Assembly: GCA_963854835.1 (NCBI GenBank)
Contig: OY978528.1
Span: forward strand, 31,603,335-31,667,334
Direction: 5' to 3'
Length of the DNA stretch: 64,000 bases
Source of the DNA: Megamerina dolium
Taxonomy: Eukaryota > Arthropoda > Insecta > Diptera > Megamerinidae
Position numbers and translations under genes: made by a program. Under the pieces are notes generated by a model, which did no database searches, was not told where the DNA came from, and saw only the letters and a program-made list of their open reading frames with translations. Shown one piece after another: positions 35,051 to 46,787 of this stretch. Numbering within the stretch: position 1 is the stretch's first letter; every line of letters starts with the position of its first letter.

Positions 35051-36333
35051 AAGGGTTATCCATTTTTCAAAAGTAAATGTAAATAAAACACATATAAAAT
35101 ATTTTTTATCATGATATTTCTTTTTTATTATAAAGTTTGAACTTTGACATTATGTGTGAAATACTACATCATTTAAATGACCACCACGCGAATTGTTGCA
35201 AGCATCGATTCTTTTGAGGTAATTTTCGACCACTTTTTGACACATATTGGGCGGTATCTCAGCCATAACGTGACGAATGTTGGTTTTAGGTGCTCAAGAG
35301 TTAAAGGTTTATCTGCATAAATACGGTCTTTCGCGTAGCCCCACAAAAAAAAGTCAAGCGATGTCAAATCGCATGATCTTGGTGGCCACTTGATATCGCC
35401 ACGACGAGAAATTACGCGGCCAGAAAATTTCTCTTGCAATAAAGCCATATTCGCTCGAGTTGTGTGGCATGTGGCACCGTCTTGTTGAAACCACATATTC
35501 TCTAAGTCGTATTCTTCAATAGCAGGCAAAAAAAAGTCGGTTATCATATGACCATAACGCACCGAATTGACGGTGACAGTCGTTCCATCGTCGTTTTCGA
35601 AGAAGTAAGGTCCAATCACACCTCCGGACCAAAGAGCGCACCAAGCAGTGACTTTTTGTGTATGTAGTGGCCTCTCTTCAATTACTTGAGGATTCTCAGA
35701 AACCCAAATACGACAATTTTGTTTGTTAACATACCCACCGAGTGAGAAATGTGCTTCGTCGCTGAAGAAAATTTTGTTCGAAAAATCGCCGTCCACCGCC
35801 TGTTGTTCAAGAACCCATTCGACGTATCTACGACGTTGTGAATGGTCAGCTGGCTTCAGTTGTTGTGTGAGCTGGATTTTATATGGATGTAGGTGTAGAT
35901 CCAAATGCAAAATACGCCATAATGTGCCGTAAGACAGTCCTAATTCCTGAGAACGACGAGGAATCGACACATTCGGGTCTTCGGCAACACTTTCATTTTC
36001 GGTGGTACGAGAGAAACGATGATGCACAGGCCTTACAATATCTGTAACCGATCCAGTCTCTTCATATTTCTTCACAATTTTGCCAATTGCTTGCGTAGTT
36101 GGACGATTATGTAAACCATAATCTCCTCTTAAAGCACGATATGTGGCTGTGGCAGAATCACCATTTTTGTAGTAGGTTTTTACAAATTTAATGCGTTGTG
36201 TGATAGTTAAGCGATCCATTTTCGCAAATGTCAGACTTTGAACTGAAAAAGAAAGAAATTGTTTTAACAACTCAGTTTGACAGATGTCGAATTCTAGCCC
36301 TATACTTTTGAAACCGCGAAATGGATAACCCTT
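35051..36333 (-). mobile_element. DD41D (rosa-like) mariner-type transposon, nearly complete
   Basis: Terminal inverted repeats AAGGGTTATCCATTT (35051-35065 and, inverted, 36319-36333) are each flanked by TA (35049-35050; 36334-36335), giving a 1283-bp element. After the first 15 bases the two ends still share CAAAAGT, but the right end has extra bases (CGCGGTT). It carries one transposase frame on the minus strand covering most of its length. The D,D41D spacing is that of the rosa group first described in Ceratitis. Only one small frame defect was found, so this is a young copy. Confidence 0.9.
35150..36219 (-). pseudogene. DD41D transposase, one frameshift near the C-terminus
   Basis: Cut-and-paste transposase acting on the TIRs at 35051 and 36333. 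Start chosen at ATG 36219 (MDRLTITQRIKF), as family members begin here; the frame is open 17 codons further up. Residues 1 to about 110 hold two helix-turn-helix regions. The catalytic core follows: Asp154 in FFSDEAHF, Asp247 in FQQDGATCH, and Asp289 in DLTSLDFFLWG. There are 92 residues between the first two (as in Mos1) and 41 between the last two, hence D,D41D. Near 35283-35290 one base appears to be missing. The frame then leaves the family sequence and stops at 35173, while another frame continues with IRHVMAEIPPNMCQKVV to TAA at 35150. The defect lies after the last catalytic residue. The full length would be about 356 residues. Confidence 0.9.
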
Positions 36334-36394
36334 TACTTATAAGCCCTCAAGTAATATAAATTTTTAAACCATGACTTTGGCCGCAAATCAGTAA

Positions 36395-37315
36395 AACAGT
36401 AGGAAAATAAATGTACGCTCTGACTCTTCTTGCATATCATATTTTCGCATAATTGGGGCTGTAACTCGTGAATAATAGCTTTAATATTAACTTTGAATGC
36501 TTCAATATTTGCTTAAGCATTGGCGTGGACTTTATATTTAACGTAGCCCCAACGAACAAATCTAATGTGGTGTTAAGACGCACAATTTTGGCGCCCACTC
36601 AAAGTCTCCATTTTGAAAAATCACACGTCCTGGCAAATTTTTCAAACAATAGAGCCATTGTTTCACCAGCTGTATGATATGTGGCGCCATCCTACTGCAA
36701 ATAAACGCCGCCGACGTGCAAAAAAAGTGTGTCAAGATCGTTCTGTAATGTAATCAATTTACTGAAATGTTCGTACCAGCATCATTTAAAAAAAAAATGT
36801 AATCCTATGACAACGCCACTCCCAAAAACTCCACCAAACTGTCAATCGTTGTGAATGAAGAGATTGTTCGACCAATTCTCTTGGTTTTTTGGAGCTACAG
36901 ATTAGGCAGATTTACTTATTGCCGTACCGAGCCAGATGAAAATGAGCCTCATCACTCAGAGTAATTTTGTTTTGAGAAATCATGATCTTCTTCATGCATT
37001 TCCAGTACCCAATCAGCGAATGTACGACGTTTTTCATGGTCAAAAGGCTTGAATTCTTATATCAACTGAACCTTATGGTATAAGCATGTAGGCCAAGATC
37101 CTTATGCAAAATACAGTGCAAAGTGCCTTTGGATAGACCCAATTCCTCTGATCGTCTGAAAATGAACAAACCTCTGTTTCAGCCATACTCTCAATATTTT
37201 CAGTTGACCTAATCGAATGAGCACGAGTTGGAGTCTTTACATCACTAGCATGTCCGAGACGTTCGAATTTATCGATTAATTTCACTATAGCTGCGCTAGA
37301 AGGCGCTTGACAAAA
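36395..37315 (-). mobile_element. Older DD41D relic next to the younger copy
   Basis: Minus strand, in several frames: AAIVKLIDKFERLGHASDV (37300-37240), STENIESMAE, a LSDEAHFHL..YGNK block near 36940 (first catalytic Asp), a D-E-AP-LCVLTPL block near 36590 (third Asp region), then WGYVKYKVHANA and IHELQPQLCEN to about 36440. The order matches the DD41D transposase. It lies only about 60 bp from the intact copy but differs strongly from it, so it is not a tandem duplicate of recent origin. TIRs were not found. Confidence 0.75.
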
Positions 37316-37611
37316 TAATAACCACTTATTGAATTACTCTATATGGTACATCCTTTCGGTAACCTTCTGCTATTTTATATCTGGCCAGTTTCTGCATCTG
37401 CATTGGTCGGAGTCTAATTTCAATATAATAATAGCATATATAAGACCCTAATAACCAACTTTAAAGAGAAATATCTTTACTAAATTGGTGTTAAAATTTT
37501 TTGTTCAAAGTAAAGGAGAGGAGTAAAACTATGTTTATTTGATACATTCGCATTCAGCACATTGATTTGATTTATTTCAGCTCACCATACAGAAAGACTT
37601 TGGGAATTTCA

Positions 37612-38543
37612 TTACTTACTTACTTATGTGGCCATAACAACCGAATATCGATTTAGGCCGAAAATAACATGCTTCGCCAGCCATCTCTGTTCTTCGCTAG
37701 CTGGCGCCAGTTAGAAATTCCAAGCGCCGTCAGGTTCTCCAGTACTTGGTCTTTCCACCGGATGTTTGGTCTTCCTCTTCTGCGCCGTCCTCCAGCGGGT
37801 TCCGAATATAACACCTTCTTAGCTGGAGCGTGTTCTTCCATTCGCTCAACATGACCTAGCCAGCGCAGCCGCTGGATTTTGATGCGCTTTACTATGTCAA
37901 TATCGGCATATAGCTCGTACAGCTCATGATTGTACCTTATTCGGTACTCACCACCAACGCAAATAGGTCCAAAAATCTTGCGTAGGACTTTACTCTCGAA
38001 AACTCCAAGCATTCGCTCATCCGAGGTTGAAATTGTCCAGGATTCAGCGCCATATGTTAGGACAGGCATGATGAGAGACTTGTAGAGTGTAGTTTTCGTT
38101 CTTCGAGAGAGGGCTCGACTTCTCAATTACTTACTCAGCCCAAAGTAACACCTGTTAGCAAGAGTTATCCTACGCATGATCTCCAAGCTGACGTCATTAC
38201 TGCTGTTAATGCTGATTCCAAGATAGACAAAGTCCCTTACTACTTCAAAAGCGTAGTTGGCAACAGTGACGTGCTGTCCAAGACGCCGGGACTGTTTGTT
38301 TGCTGACACTAGATACTTCGTCTTTCCCTCGTTCACCGTGAGACCCATCCGACGCGACTCTCTTTCCAACTCTGAGAATGCTGCACTGACTGCTCGCGTG
38401 TTCATGCCGATTATGTCAATATCGTCGGCATACGCTAACAGCATGACACTTTTGTTGAAGATAGTGCCATTATGTCGTAGATCAGCAGCTCATATTATTT
38501 TCTCCATAATAAGGTTGAAGAAGTCGCACGATAACGAATCACC
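37612..38543 (-). mobile_element. RTE-like LINE, 5'-truncated copy with (TAAG)n tail
   Basis: On the minus strand it begins inside the RT domain (GDSLSCDFFNLIMEK), continues through the catalytic block and C-terminal region, and ends with the same 3' UTR and TAAG tail as the fragment at 1931-2096. Absence of the endonuclease and RT start shows 5' truncation. A third, badly decayed 3' end lies at 42208-42290. Clade assignment (RTE-like) rests on the LTYGAE.W, RRRGRP and RLRWLGHVERM-type motifs and is tentative. Confidence 0.85.
37653..38543 (-). pseudogene. RTE-like reverse transcriptase, two nonsense codons
   Basis: The reading frame is continuous apart from two stops. The catalytic block is AYADDIDIIG (38434-38405), with the Asp pair intact. 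LTVNEGKTKYLVS, then KTTLYKSLIMPVLTYGAESW, then RLRWLGHVERM and the end at TAA 37653-37655 follow. One stop is TAA at 38127-38129, where the family likely has Gln (CAA to TAA). The other is TGA upstream of 38444, where Arg is likely (CGA to TGA, a CpG-type change). No frameshift was seen, so it is a young but dead copy. Only the C-terminal half of a full RT is present. Confidence 0.85.
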
Positions 38544-41500
38544 TTCATTTCATTAGTCTTAGCAAAAATTTCATTAATTAAAGCTTTTTTTGGCGAAACA
38601 ACAACAATTTTCGATTCAGGCTAATTTATTGTACATAAATGACATTTGAATTTGCTGTTGGCGTTATCGTATTTTCATTAGGACAAAATGCTACATACAT
38701 ACATACATACATACATACACCTATATATGAACTACTTACGAATGTATAACAACAAGAGTTAAAACAAAATGATTATTATTATTATTATAATTAATATTTC
38801 TCTTGGTAAAACAATTAAAATATACACACTCACTCACACACACACACATAAACAGATGCACAATATCATTTACAATACTTACCTTTTAATATTTCATATG
38901 TTTAACCTTTTGCGTTGAAGATGAACATGTAGTAGACACAATAATAGAAATTGCTAATTTTGGTTTTTATTTTTATTTTTTTATTTTTATTTTTTTTGTC
39001 TTATTTCAGTCATATGTCATGCATTTACAATTATTACGTATAAGTATAAGTGTATTGTATTTAATACCTATATTATGACAGTGACCAACATATAAAACAA
39101 TATGTCAAAGAGTAATTTAAAATAGTAATAATTTAAATATGCAAACAACAAATGAACAACAACAACAACAAGAATGGTAATAAGTAGTAGAAAAGGGTAT
39201 TTCTTGCAATTTACCATTTACACTTGATACAAGGTTAATTAAAATCTTGCAAAAGACAAACATTTAATCGGTATCCTTCGAAAGTTATGAAAATATGGTG
39301 TTGGTTGCAATTGACAAGGTTAGTTTGTTTCTTAAATGTTTCGTTAAAGAAGTCAAGTACGATACAATGTAAATGCTTTTAAAATATTGTACAACAACAC
39401 ATTTTATATAGATTTAAATTTGTATATAACTACAATTTCATATGGTTTCTTTACGATATATTTGCTCATCATAAATGTATGTAGTAGATGCATGTTGCTT
39501 CAAAAAAAAAATTAAGTACATTCCATGGAAGCAATTAAAAATTCAAATTTTATTAAGTACCTACATTATACATATTTTGTTTTTCACAAATTCTGTCATT
39601 CAATTAGTCACAGTTAATCAAGGAACCTTTCAAAAATACAGTAAACAAAAAAAAACATATTAACACAGTATATAGCAAAAGATCTTAATGGTAAATTTTC
39701 CAGAAAAACATTTTTAATAAGCACTTTTAATTTGATGAAATATTTATAAAAATTCCGAAAAAAAAAAAATAATAATAATAATAATATGATAAAAAGATTA
39801 ATTAAATTAAAAATAAAGTACCTACATACAGGGATGTATCCATAAAATATTGAAATTAATAACAATTATTTGATATTAAAGGCATTAATATATGTTTATA
39901 TTTTACATTTACAGGTACAAATTTTAAATTAAAATTTCATAGAATCATTTCGATATGGTTTCAATATTAATTAAAATTTACACATTCATACTATGTGACT
40001 AGCATATTATTATAGTACGTCATTTAGTTGGTAAGAAATATGAAATGCTACCTTTGGTACCAGTGACAAGGTGACAATATTCGTCAATTTAGAAAAATAT
40101 AGCAATCGAATAGTAGGCAAAATGCCTACGCAGCAGTGTATGTGTAGTATGGGGTTGTTAGACAAGTCATTGCAAATTTTGAGGGTATTCGTGGTCAATA
40201 CTCATTTACTACTGTATAGAACAAAGTTCAATCAACGATACATTGGCCATTTTGATGTGTGTGCACTTCTTTGATCCTTTCGAAAGCTGTATAATTCGGC
40301 AATCGGTATTTTCCAGCGAAGGATTGGATTTGGAATAGTTAAGTCTCCAGATATGTGTTGTCTTACATTGGTTTCATTCGATTAATGTCTTTTTCAATAA
40401 TAAATTCTAAATTTATAGCAAATTTATAGCACTTGAGTTGGTTGCGATAACTCTAGTATGACATGACTTTTCCGACAACCCAACAATCACTATATACATA
40501 TATGTACATACTTACGTATGTACTATCTTTACTTGTTACAAAATACAAGTCATCATATCACCATCATCAGCCAACCAAGCAAATAATTTAAATATCATCA
40601 TCATCATCATCATCATCATTGTCATCATCATCAATATCAGCATTACAGAGACCGCTGTTATAATTATCATTAATAGGGATAGCAGATGAAAAATTTTACT
40701 TGTGGAATATTTTTTCTGAATTTTTTCATTGATACGAGTATAACATTAACTAACTCATAATTAATAACAATTAAATATATAATGGACAATAGATGATTAT
40801 CATGATGATGACAATGATTAATAAACAGCAAGGGGCAATGCAAAGGGGAATACTCGTGGACGAATATCTATTAATACACAAATTAAGTAGGTACCTATAC
40901 ATAAAATAAAATAAAAATAGAATCTTCTAATATTCGATAATTTAATATGTCATTGATGGGCAGTATTAGTTACATGGTGTACGACATGTTCCAATTTATG
41001 TCATCAGAAGATGAATATATAATACTTGTACATATTTACATTTTGTATTTTGCTTCATAAGTTCTAATGCAAATAAAAAAAAAAAAAGCAAAACAAAAAA
41101 AATTTAACAAGCGTGCATTCAACTTAAGTACATGGTTGAATTATTATTGTGATTATTTCGAAATTTAATGCCATATTTCATAAACAGCTAGGTCTTGTTT
41201 GTAAAATTTCTTTAATAACCTAATGAGAACGAAATGTATTAATCATTTGAAAGTTCAATTTGATTTAATAACCAGATTTACTCGTGCAATTTCGTTTGAA
41301 AGATCTTGTTCAAATTTGAGTAATTATGCATTGAATCATTTAGTCTACAATCAACCGAAAGTATTTGAGTGAATCATTTTAGAAATTAAATTTTAATACA
41401 CATTTTTTTATTCATTAAATTCATTAAATTTACACATTTATTCAATCACAAAACATTTTAAATGTTCAAAGTTCATACCGACAAAATGCATAATTTTGAT

Positions 41501-41689
41501 CATTACCAAAAATCCAATAGCGTAAATTGTAAACATCATACAGGGATTCCCATAAAAATTATAATCATATTATTTTTTCCTTTAGCTTAGAATAATGATT
41601 TCATGATCTCTAAAAAACATTATTTATACTTTAAAATAATACAGAATAAAATTCTTTAAAAGAATCATTTGAAACGGCGCAACGGTTGA
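38544..41689. other. AT-rich non-coding sequence with simple repeats
   Basis: Includes (ACAT)n at 38693-38720, CA repeats near 38835, AAC/CAA runs near 39155, and (CAT)n at 40595-40640. The stretch 40000-40370 is less AT-rich but has no recognisable coding pattern. Confidence 0.55.
40595..40640. repeat. (ATC)n microsatellite
   Basis: About nine ATC units, then a GTC-interrupted continuation. Confidence 0.9.
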
Positions 41690-42205
41690 TCATTTTGTCA
41701 TCTTTCTTGATCGCTTCATTCAAACGGTACAGTTGTACACAGTGAATTGACCGTTTCGGCAGAATATAGTAACTCATAATGGATAATTCTCTTCCAATCA
41801 AACCAAACACTTAACATAACCTTGCTTGCCGTAAATCCAGGCTTTGAAATCGTTTATGGAGGGTCACCGCCTTTTTCCATGATCGCTTACGTTGGATATT
41901 TTCGTATTCAATCCATATTTCATCACCCGTATTGATTACTCACTTAAAAATTTGTTCAAATTCGTTGAGTTTAGGTAGCGTTTCACTGATGGAAATGCAG
42001 TCAAAAAAATTTATGTTAACTCATGTGGCAACTATGTTTGAAAGTCTCCTCTGTCTCCTAACAGCTTACGATCCGGTCGTGCTCTTTCAGTTTGAAAGTT
42101 TCATAGATTTTTCCAGTGAATGGCCAACCAGAGGTGCATTTTTGATAATCAAAATTTACGCAAAGAATCACTCCTGGATCCTACATTCACTCGCAGCATT
42201 CTCAC
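41690..42205 (-). mobile_element. Mariner (mellifera-like) relic
   Basis: Minus strand, broken frames: NAPLVGHSLEKSMK (compare DAPRTGRP), then a region like FDCISISET, LPKLNEFEQIFK and stop, VINTGDEIWIEYENIQRKRSW (first catalytic Asp near 41925), KAVTLHKRFQSLDL, and a YRLNEAIKK block near 41700. The order and motifs match the transposase at 23424-24288. The C-terminal catalytic residues are gone, as are both TIRs. Confidence 0.7.
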
Positions 42206-42207
42206 TG

Positions 42208-42290
42208 TAATTACTTATGTGGCAATTACAACCGAAAATCGATTTAGCATGTTTCGCTCGCCAGCAAACTCTTTTCTTCGCTTCGCTCAA
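42208..42290 (-). mobile_element. RTE-like LINE, decayed 3' end fragment
   Basis: ATTACTTATGTGGCAATTAC, then AACCGAAAATCGATTTAG, matches the 3' end at 37617-37665, followed by decayed C-terminal coding sequence (CTTTTCTTCGCT). Only one ACTT unit remains of the tail. Confidence 0.65.
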
Positions 42291-42487
42291 GACTTCTATC
42301 TATACAAAAAATTATTAAAAACCATTTCTGATATATGTATGAATATTTTGACTACTTTGAAATTTCAATCCATGATATCTTGGAAAAATTTATATACTTA
42401 GAATTATCTCTAGTTTCTTTGACAATTTTTTTTATGTGCTCTACTAATATCACTCCCTCTAGTGTAGTTACGTAAATTGAACTATAT

Positions 42488-43814
42488 AGCCTAGACAGAC
42501 GGCAGCGTTAATCCGGATTAACGACGCACTTAATCCGAATAAAATACTAACCTGACAGACGGCAGTATTGCGGATTAACTAAACAGCTGATTGCTGTTTT
42601 ACTAGGTCTGCTCACTTACATTACTATCACTATCAATTTATGGCATCTGTCATTCTCGATATGAGAAAATCTACAAGAAGTACGTGAACTGAAAACTATG
42701 AGAAACTTGTAAATTGGCATTCACAGTTCGTAAACAGTTTCATTTCGGAAACTGTTAAAAATTGTTGAAGGTTTTTTATAAGCGAATTGTTGTTTTGTAA
42801 GTTGGATCAAGAAAAATTCACAATAGAAAATTTTCAGCAGTGTTGCCATCGTAAATTGCCCTAATCCTCTTTAATTTTGAGAATTAACTCGTACAGTTAA
42901 GGGGGTCTTCTACCTTGTTGGTTCAAAAAATTCGATTTTTTTTTTTTCAATTTTCCAACCCAGAAGGTGTTAGGAATATACCCTTAAAAGGATATAACTG
43001 AAATCTTATTATTTCAAGTTTTTCCGAGCCGTCGAAGACAGTTACGCATGCTCTTATCGCAGCGCTCTTCGCGACCACCTAAAAGCTGGCCCATCGCGTT
43101 TTTCTAAAGTTATCTAACGTTCTATCGAATACCTGATGTATCTGTATCTATGTAATCTCTGTTATGCATGATAAATTTTTCGGTCCATTCAGTTTGAAAG
43201 AAAATTTAACGTCGTAAACATCCCGCTTGTTATATACATGAATATCTTTAAATGCGATTTCCCAAAAGTTGCGTTTTTGTAACTGGTTGACATGATATCT
43301 CGAAAACTAATTGATTGATTGATTGAAATTATATATCAAAATTTGTGAAAAACATGTGGCTATCGTCTGACAGATACTTTTTACATTTTTTTTATTTAAA
43401 CAATTTTTACAGATGTTTTTAACCCCGAAAACATTAAAAAAAAAAATTTTTTTTTAAAGTTGCCTGTTCTGCGAAATTTTCAAATTTTGAAAATGCCATC
43501 TGTCAAACGATAGCCAAGGTGATAAAAAAATTAAATCATTTTGGTTTTTTTGTTTCAGACGATTTTCATGAGCTAAATCGTGTCAACCATTTGTGTATGC
43601 ATTTTTTGCAAGGGACACTTCAAGGTCAAGTCACGGTCAAATCGAAGACAGTAAATTTTCAGTAAAATTAGTGTTAAATGTATTTAAATAAACAAGTTGA
43701 ATGCAACAAACCGCACCTCGATTGCGCTTTTAGTTTTCCTATAACTAATATTCAAAAAACAGTGTCAAAAATGAAGCCACGGATTAGTTGCAGTTAACGC
43801 CTGTTGCAGTTTTT
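42488..43814. other. Unclassified repeat-like segment with palindromes
   Basis: Starts with a block ACAGACGGCAG that is repeated about 60 bases later, and an 18-bp palindrome CGTTAATCCGGATTAACG at 42506-42523. A small hairpin AAACAGC-TGATT-GCTGTTT lies near 42582-42600. The right side (CGGATTAGTTGCAGTTAACG, then CCTGTTGCAG) loosely resembles the left end in inverted orientation. An inner inverted pair, TGGCTATCGTCTGACAGAT and ATCTGTCAAACGATAGCCA, lies at about 43354-43373 and 43498-43517. No coding potential. Possibly a non-autonomous DNA transposon. Confidence 0.35.
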
Positions 43815-46000
43815 TATACCCTGCATAATGCAATATGCATGGTATATTCATTTCGGTCAGATGTTTGTGTCCACTTGAAGGAATCTCCGGAGATATAGAC
43901 ATGGATATATATTCGTGATCAGCGTCGATTAAATTTTCGATTTAACGATGTCCGTCCGTCCGTCCGTCCGTCCGTCTGTCTGTCACCTGGCTGGTTCGCA
44001 CGATAACTTGAGTAAATATTGAGCTATTTCGATGAAATTTGGCATAAGTAATCTATGATCCAAGGGTACGGAGGGGATTGATATGGGCATGATCGGTCAA
44101 TAGCCACGAAAACACCAAGCATTCAAAACGACTACCCTCGGAATTTTCAAAATCTTTAATTTGCTATAACTCACCTAATATACCATCTGGGACAATAATA
44201 TTTGGCACATAGAGTTACATTCTACTACTACATAATCTTGCCAAAAGTGGTTGAGCCACGCCTACTTTTTAGCGTAGCTCTCATACAAAGTGTCTGTACT
44301 TCTTTTAAATTGAAACAGCTGTAACTTCTACAATCTTCTGTCCAGAATAACCATAATTGACCTATAGATTAACATGGTAGTCGGAAATAATATGGCAGAA
44401 AATCAGTGTGCCACGCCCACTGATTTTTGGGTCTCCCATACAAAGTTGCGGAAATTAAAAAAAAATGTTACCGGTTATAACTTGCAAACTATTCAACGTA
44501 GAATAACGAGATTTAAGGTGTTGATTAGTATTGTACGAGCAACTAGGCTCACAGGAAATGGGCGCACCACGCCCACTGTTTATCGTAGCCCCCATACAAA
44601 TTTTAAATTGAAACAGCTGTAACTTCGGCAATCTTCTGTCTAGAATAACCATAATTGGCACTTAAATTAATATCGTAGTCGGCAAAAATTTAGCAGAAAA
44701 TCAGTGTCCCACGCCCACTTCTTCATGAGTCTCCCATACAAAGTCAAGGGAATTAAACTAAAACTTTTAAGCTCCATAACTTACAAACCATTTAGCGTAG
44801 GACAACGAGATTTAAGGTATGGAATAGTATTGTACGAGCAACTAGACTCACTTGAAATGGGCGCACCACGCCCACTGTTTATCGTAGCCGCCATACAAAT
44901 TTTACATTGAAACAACTGTAACTTTGGCAATCTTCTGTCTAGAATAACCATAATTGACACTAAAATTAATATCGTAGTCGGCAAAAATGTGGCAGAAAAT
45001 CAGTGTGCCACGCCCACTCCTTCATGAGTCTCCCATGCAAAGTCAAGGGAATTAAACTAAAACTTTTAAGCTCCATAACTTACAAACCATTTAGCGTAGG
45101 ACAACGAGATTTAAGGTATGGATTAGTATTGTACGAGCAATTAGGCTCACAGGAAATGGGCGCACCGCGCCCACTGTTTATCGTAGACCCCATACAAATT
45201 TTAAATTGAAACAGCTGTAACTTCGGCAATCTTCTGTCTAGAATAACAATAATTGACACTTAAATTAACATCGTAGTCGGAAATAATCTGGAAGAAAATC
45301 AGTGTGCCACGCTCACTCCTTCATGGGTCTCCTATACAAAGTCAAGGGAATTAAACTAAAACTTTTAAGCGCCATAACTTATAAACCATTTAGCGTAAAA
45401 GAACGAGATTTAAGGTATGGATTAGTATTGTAGGTGCAACTAGACTCACAGGAAATGGACGCGCCACGCCCGCTGTTGATAGTACCCGCCATACAAAATG
45501 ACCGAACTTCTTTTAAATTGAAATAGCTGTAACTTCTGCATCCTTCTGTCTAGAACAATCATAATTAACACTTAGGTTAATATGGTAGTCGGAAATAATC
45601 TGGCGAAAAATCAGCGTACCACGCCCACTTCTTATTGGGGCTCCCATACAAAGTTGAGGAAATTAAACAAAAATGTTAACCACCATAACTTAGAAACTAT
45701 TCAACATAGGACACCAAATTTAAGGTGTGGATTAACATTGAAAAATTAATTGGATTTACTAGAAAGTGGTAAGCCACGCCCACTTTTATATAGCTCCCAT
45801 ACTAAGCCTCGGAATTATCTTAAAATCCTTTTACTTCGTCAAAGTCAACCATATTTCGGGTGTAAATTAGCAGTATATGCAAAAATTGTTTCTCGAAAAG
45901 TGGAAATAAAAGAAAAGTTGGATATTCGAGTAAACTTTTTATATATAAATCTACATATGCAGGGTATAGTTTGGTCGGCCCCAGCCGACTGTAAGGAGAT
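43815..46000 (+). mobile_element. DINE-1-like (Helentron-associated) element, copy B, with expanded tandem core
   Basis: Begins TTATACCCTGCATAATG after a T-run. It has the TTCGTGATCAG and (CCGT)n blocks near 43912 and 43950. It ends with TATGCAGGGTATA, the hairpin GTCGGC-CCCA-GCCGAC at 45974-45989 and TGTAAGG. The ends match copy A, but the core is about 1.1 kb longer because of a tandem array (see 44311-45700). No protein is encoded. Frames such as 44374-44622 and 45750-46043 are artefacts of the repeats. Confidence 0.85.
44311..45700 (+). repeat. Tandem array, ~299-bp period, inside DINE-1-like copy B
   Basis: The marker TGAAACAGCT (and variants) starts at 44311, 44609, 44908, 45207 and 45519, giving spacings of 298, 299, 299 and 312. 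Each unit contains two related half-units: both have a GCCACGCCCACT-like block followed by CCCATACAAA and then a TAACTT block. An older module of about 150 bases therefore appears to have doubled, and the dimer then amplified. The middle units are the most alike. Confidence 0.9.
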
Positions 46001-46787
46001 TTTTTTCCATTCTGCTTTGTCGCACAAATTCTTAGGTACATGAATTTCACATTAAAAATTACATGTCAGTTTAATATACATGTTCTATGTGCATCCGTCT
46101 TTTTCATTTGTGTATGGAAACAAAAAAACAAACAAAAATCACTAGCTACATAAATATTGATATTCTCAATAAATTACATTTTACATTTGCCAAAAGTAAA
46201 CTACAAAAAATAATTCTCGGAAAACTATTCATATACAAACTTATTTATACACTATGACATAAGTTCATTTCTATGAATCGCTTGAATTTACTTTAAAATT
46301 GCAATTCGGGTAATGCTAGAATTGCAAAAAATCGAGTATACCGAGATTATTGAAAAATGTTAAAAAAAATTGTGACATTTTTTAAATATACAATACTATT
46401 TTAATTAAAACATTTTTGATCCCACGCAAAACGACCATAATGGCAATGTGATCGTATCATTAACATTTAAAGGTGGAATTGTTGCTAATATCTTAATGGA
46501 AATAATATATATTTCCTCTATATTCACTTCTTAGTGAATATAGTGTCCATCACACTTCAAAACGATTAGCTCTTAGTTACAGTTTCAGTGTCCTGACATT
46601 CGCGAATATAGTAGACTGAGATTTTGTCGGAATAAGCTTAGGACATCTCTGTTCCTTTTGAAATAGAAAATTATTAAAATCTTTCATGCATTGATGTTGG
46701 CGCTATGTTACTTTTGATTTATTCATTGCCGAGGTGGCCATTTTAAAAATTGTATCATTTTCGGTAAAGACAAATCGTGGACGAGAT
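46001..46787. other. AT-rich non-coding sequence
   Basis: Contains an 11-bp perfect hairpin CTATATTCACT-TCTT-AGTGAATATAG at 46518-46543. No family recognised. Confidence 0.5.

Noticed and set aside
35723..35932. 69-residue plus-strand ORF
   Set aside because: It is the antisense shadow of the DD41D transposase.
40595..40640. CRISPR-like regular repeat
   Set aside because: It is a simple ATC microsatellite without spacers. The genome is eukaryotic and no CRISPR array is expected or seen.
44374..46050. Several similar plus- and minus-strand ORFs that look like a small gene family
   Set aside because: They repeat with the 299-bp period of the DINE-1-like core and have no codon-level conservation. 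They are artefacts of the tandem array.
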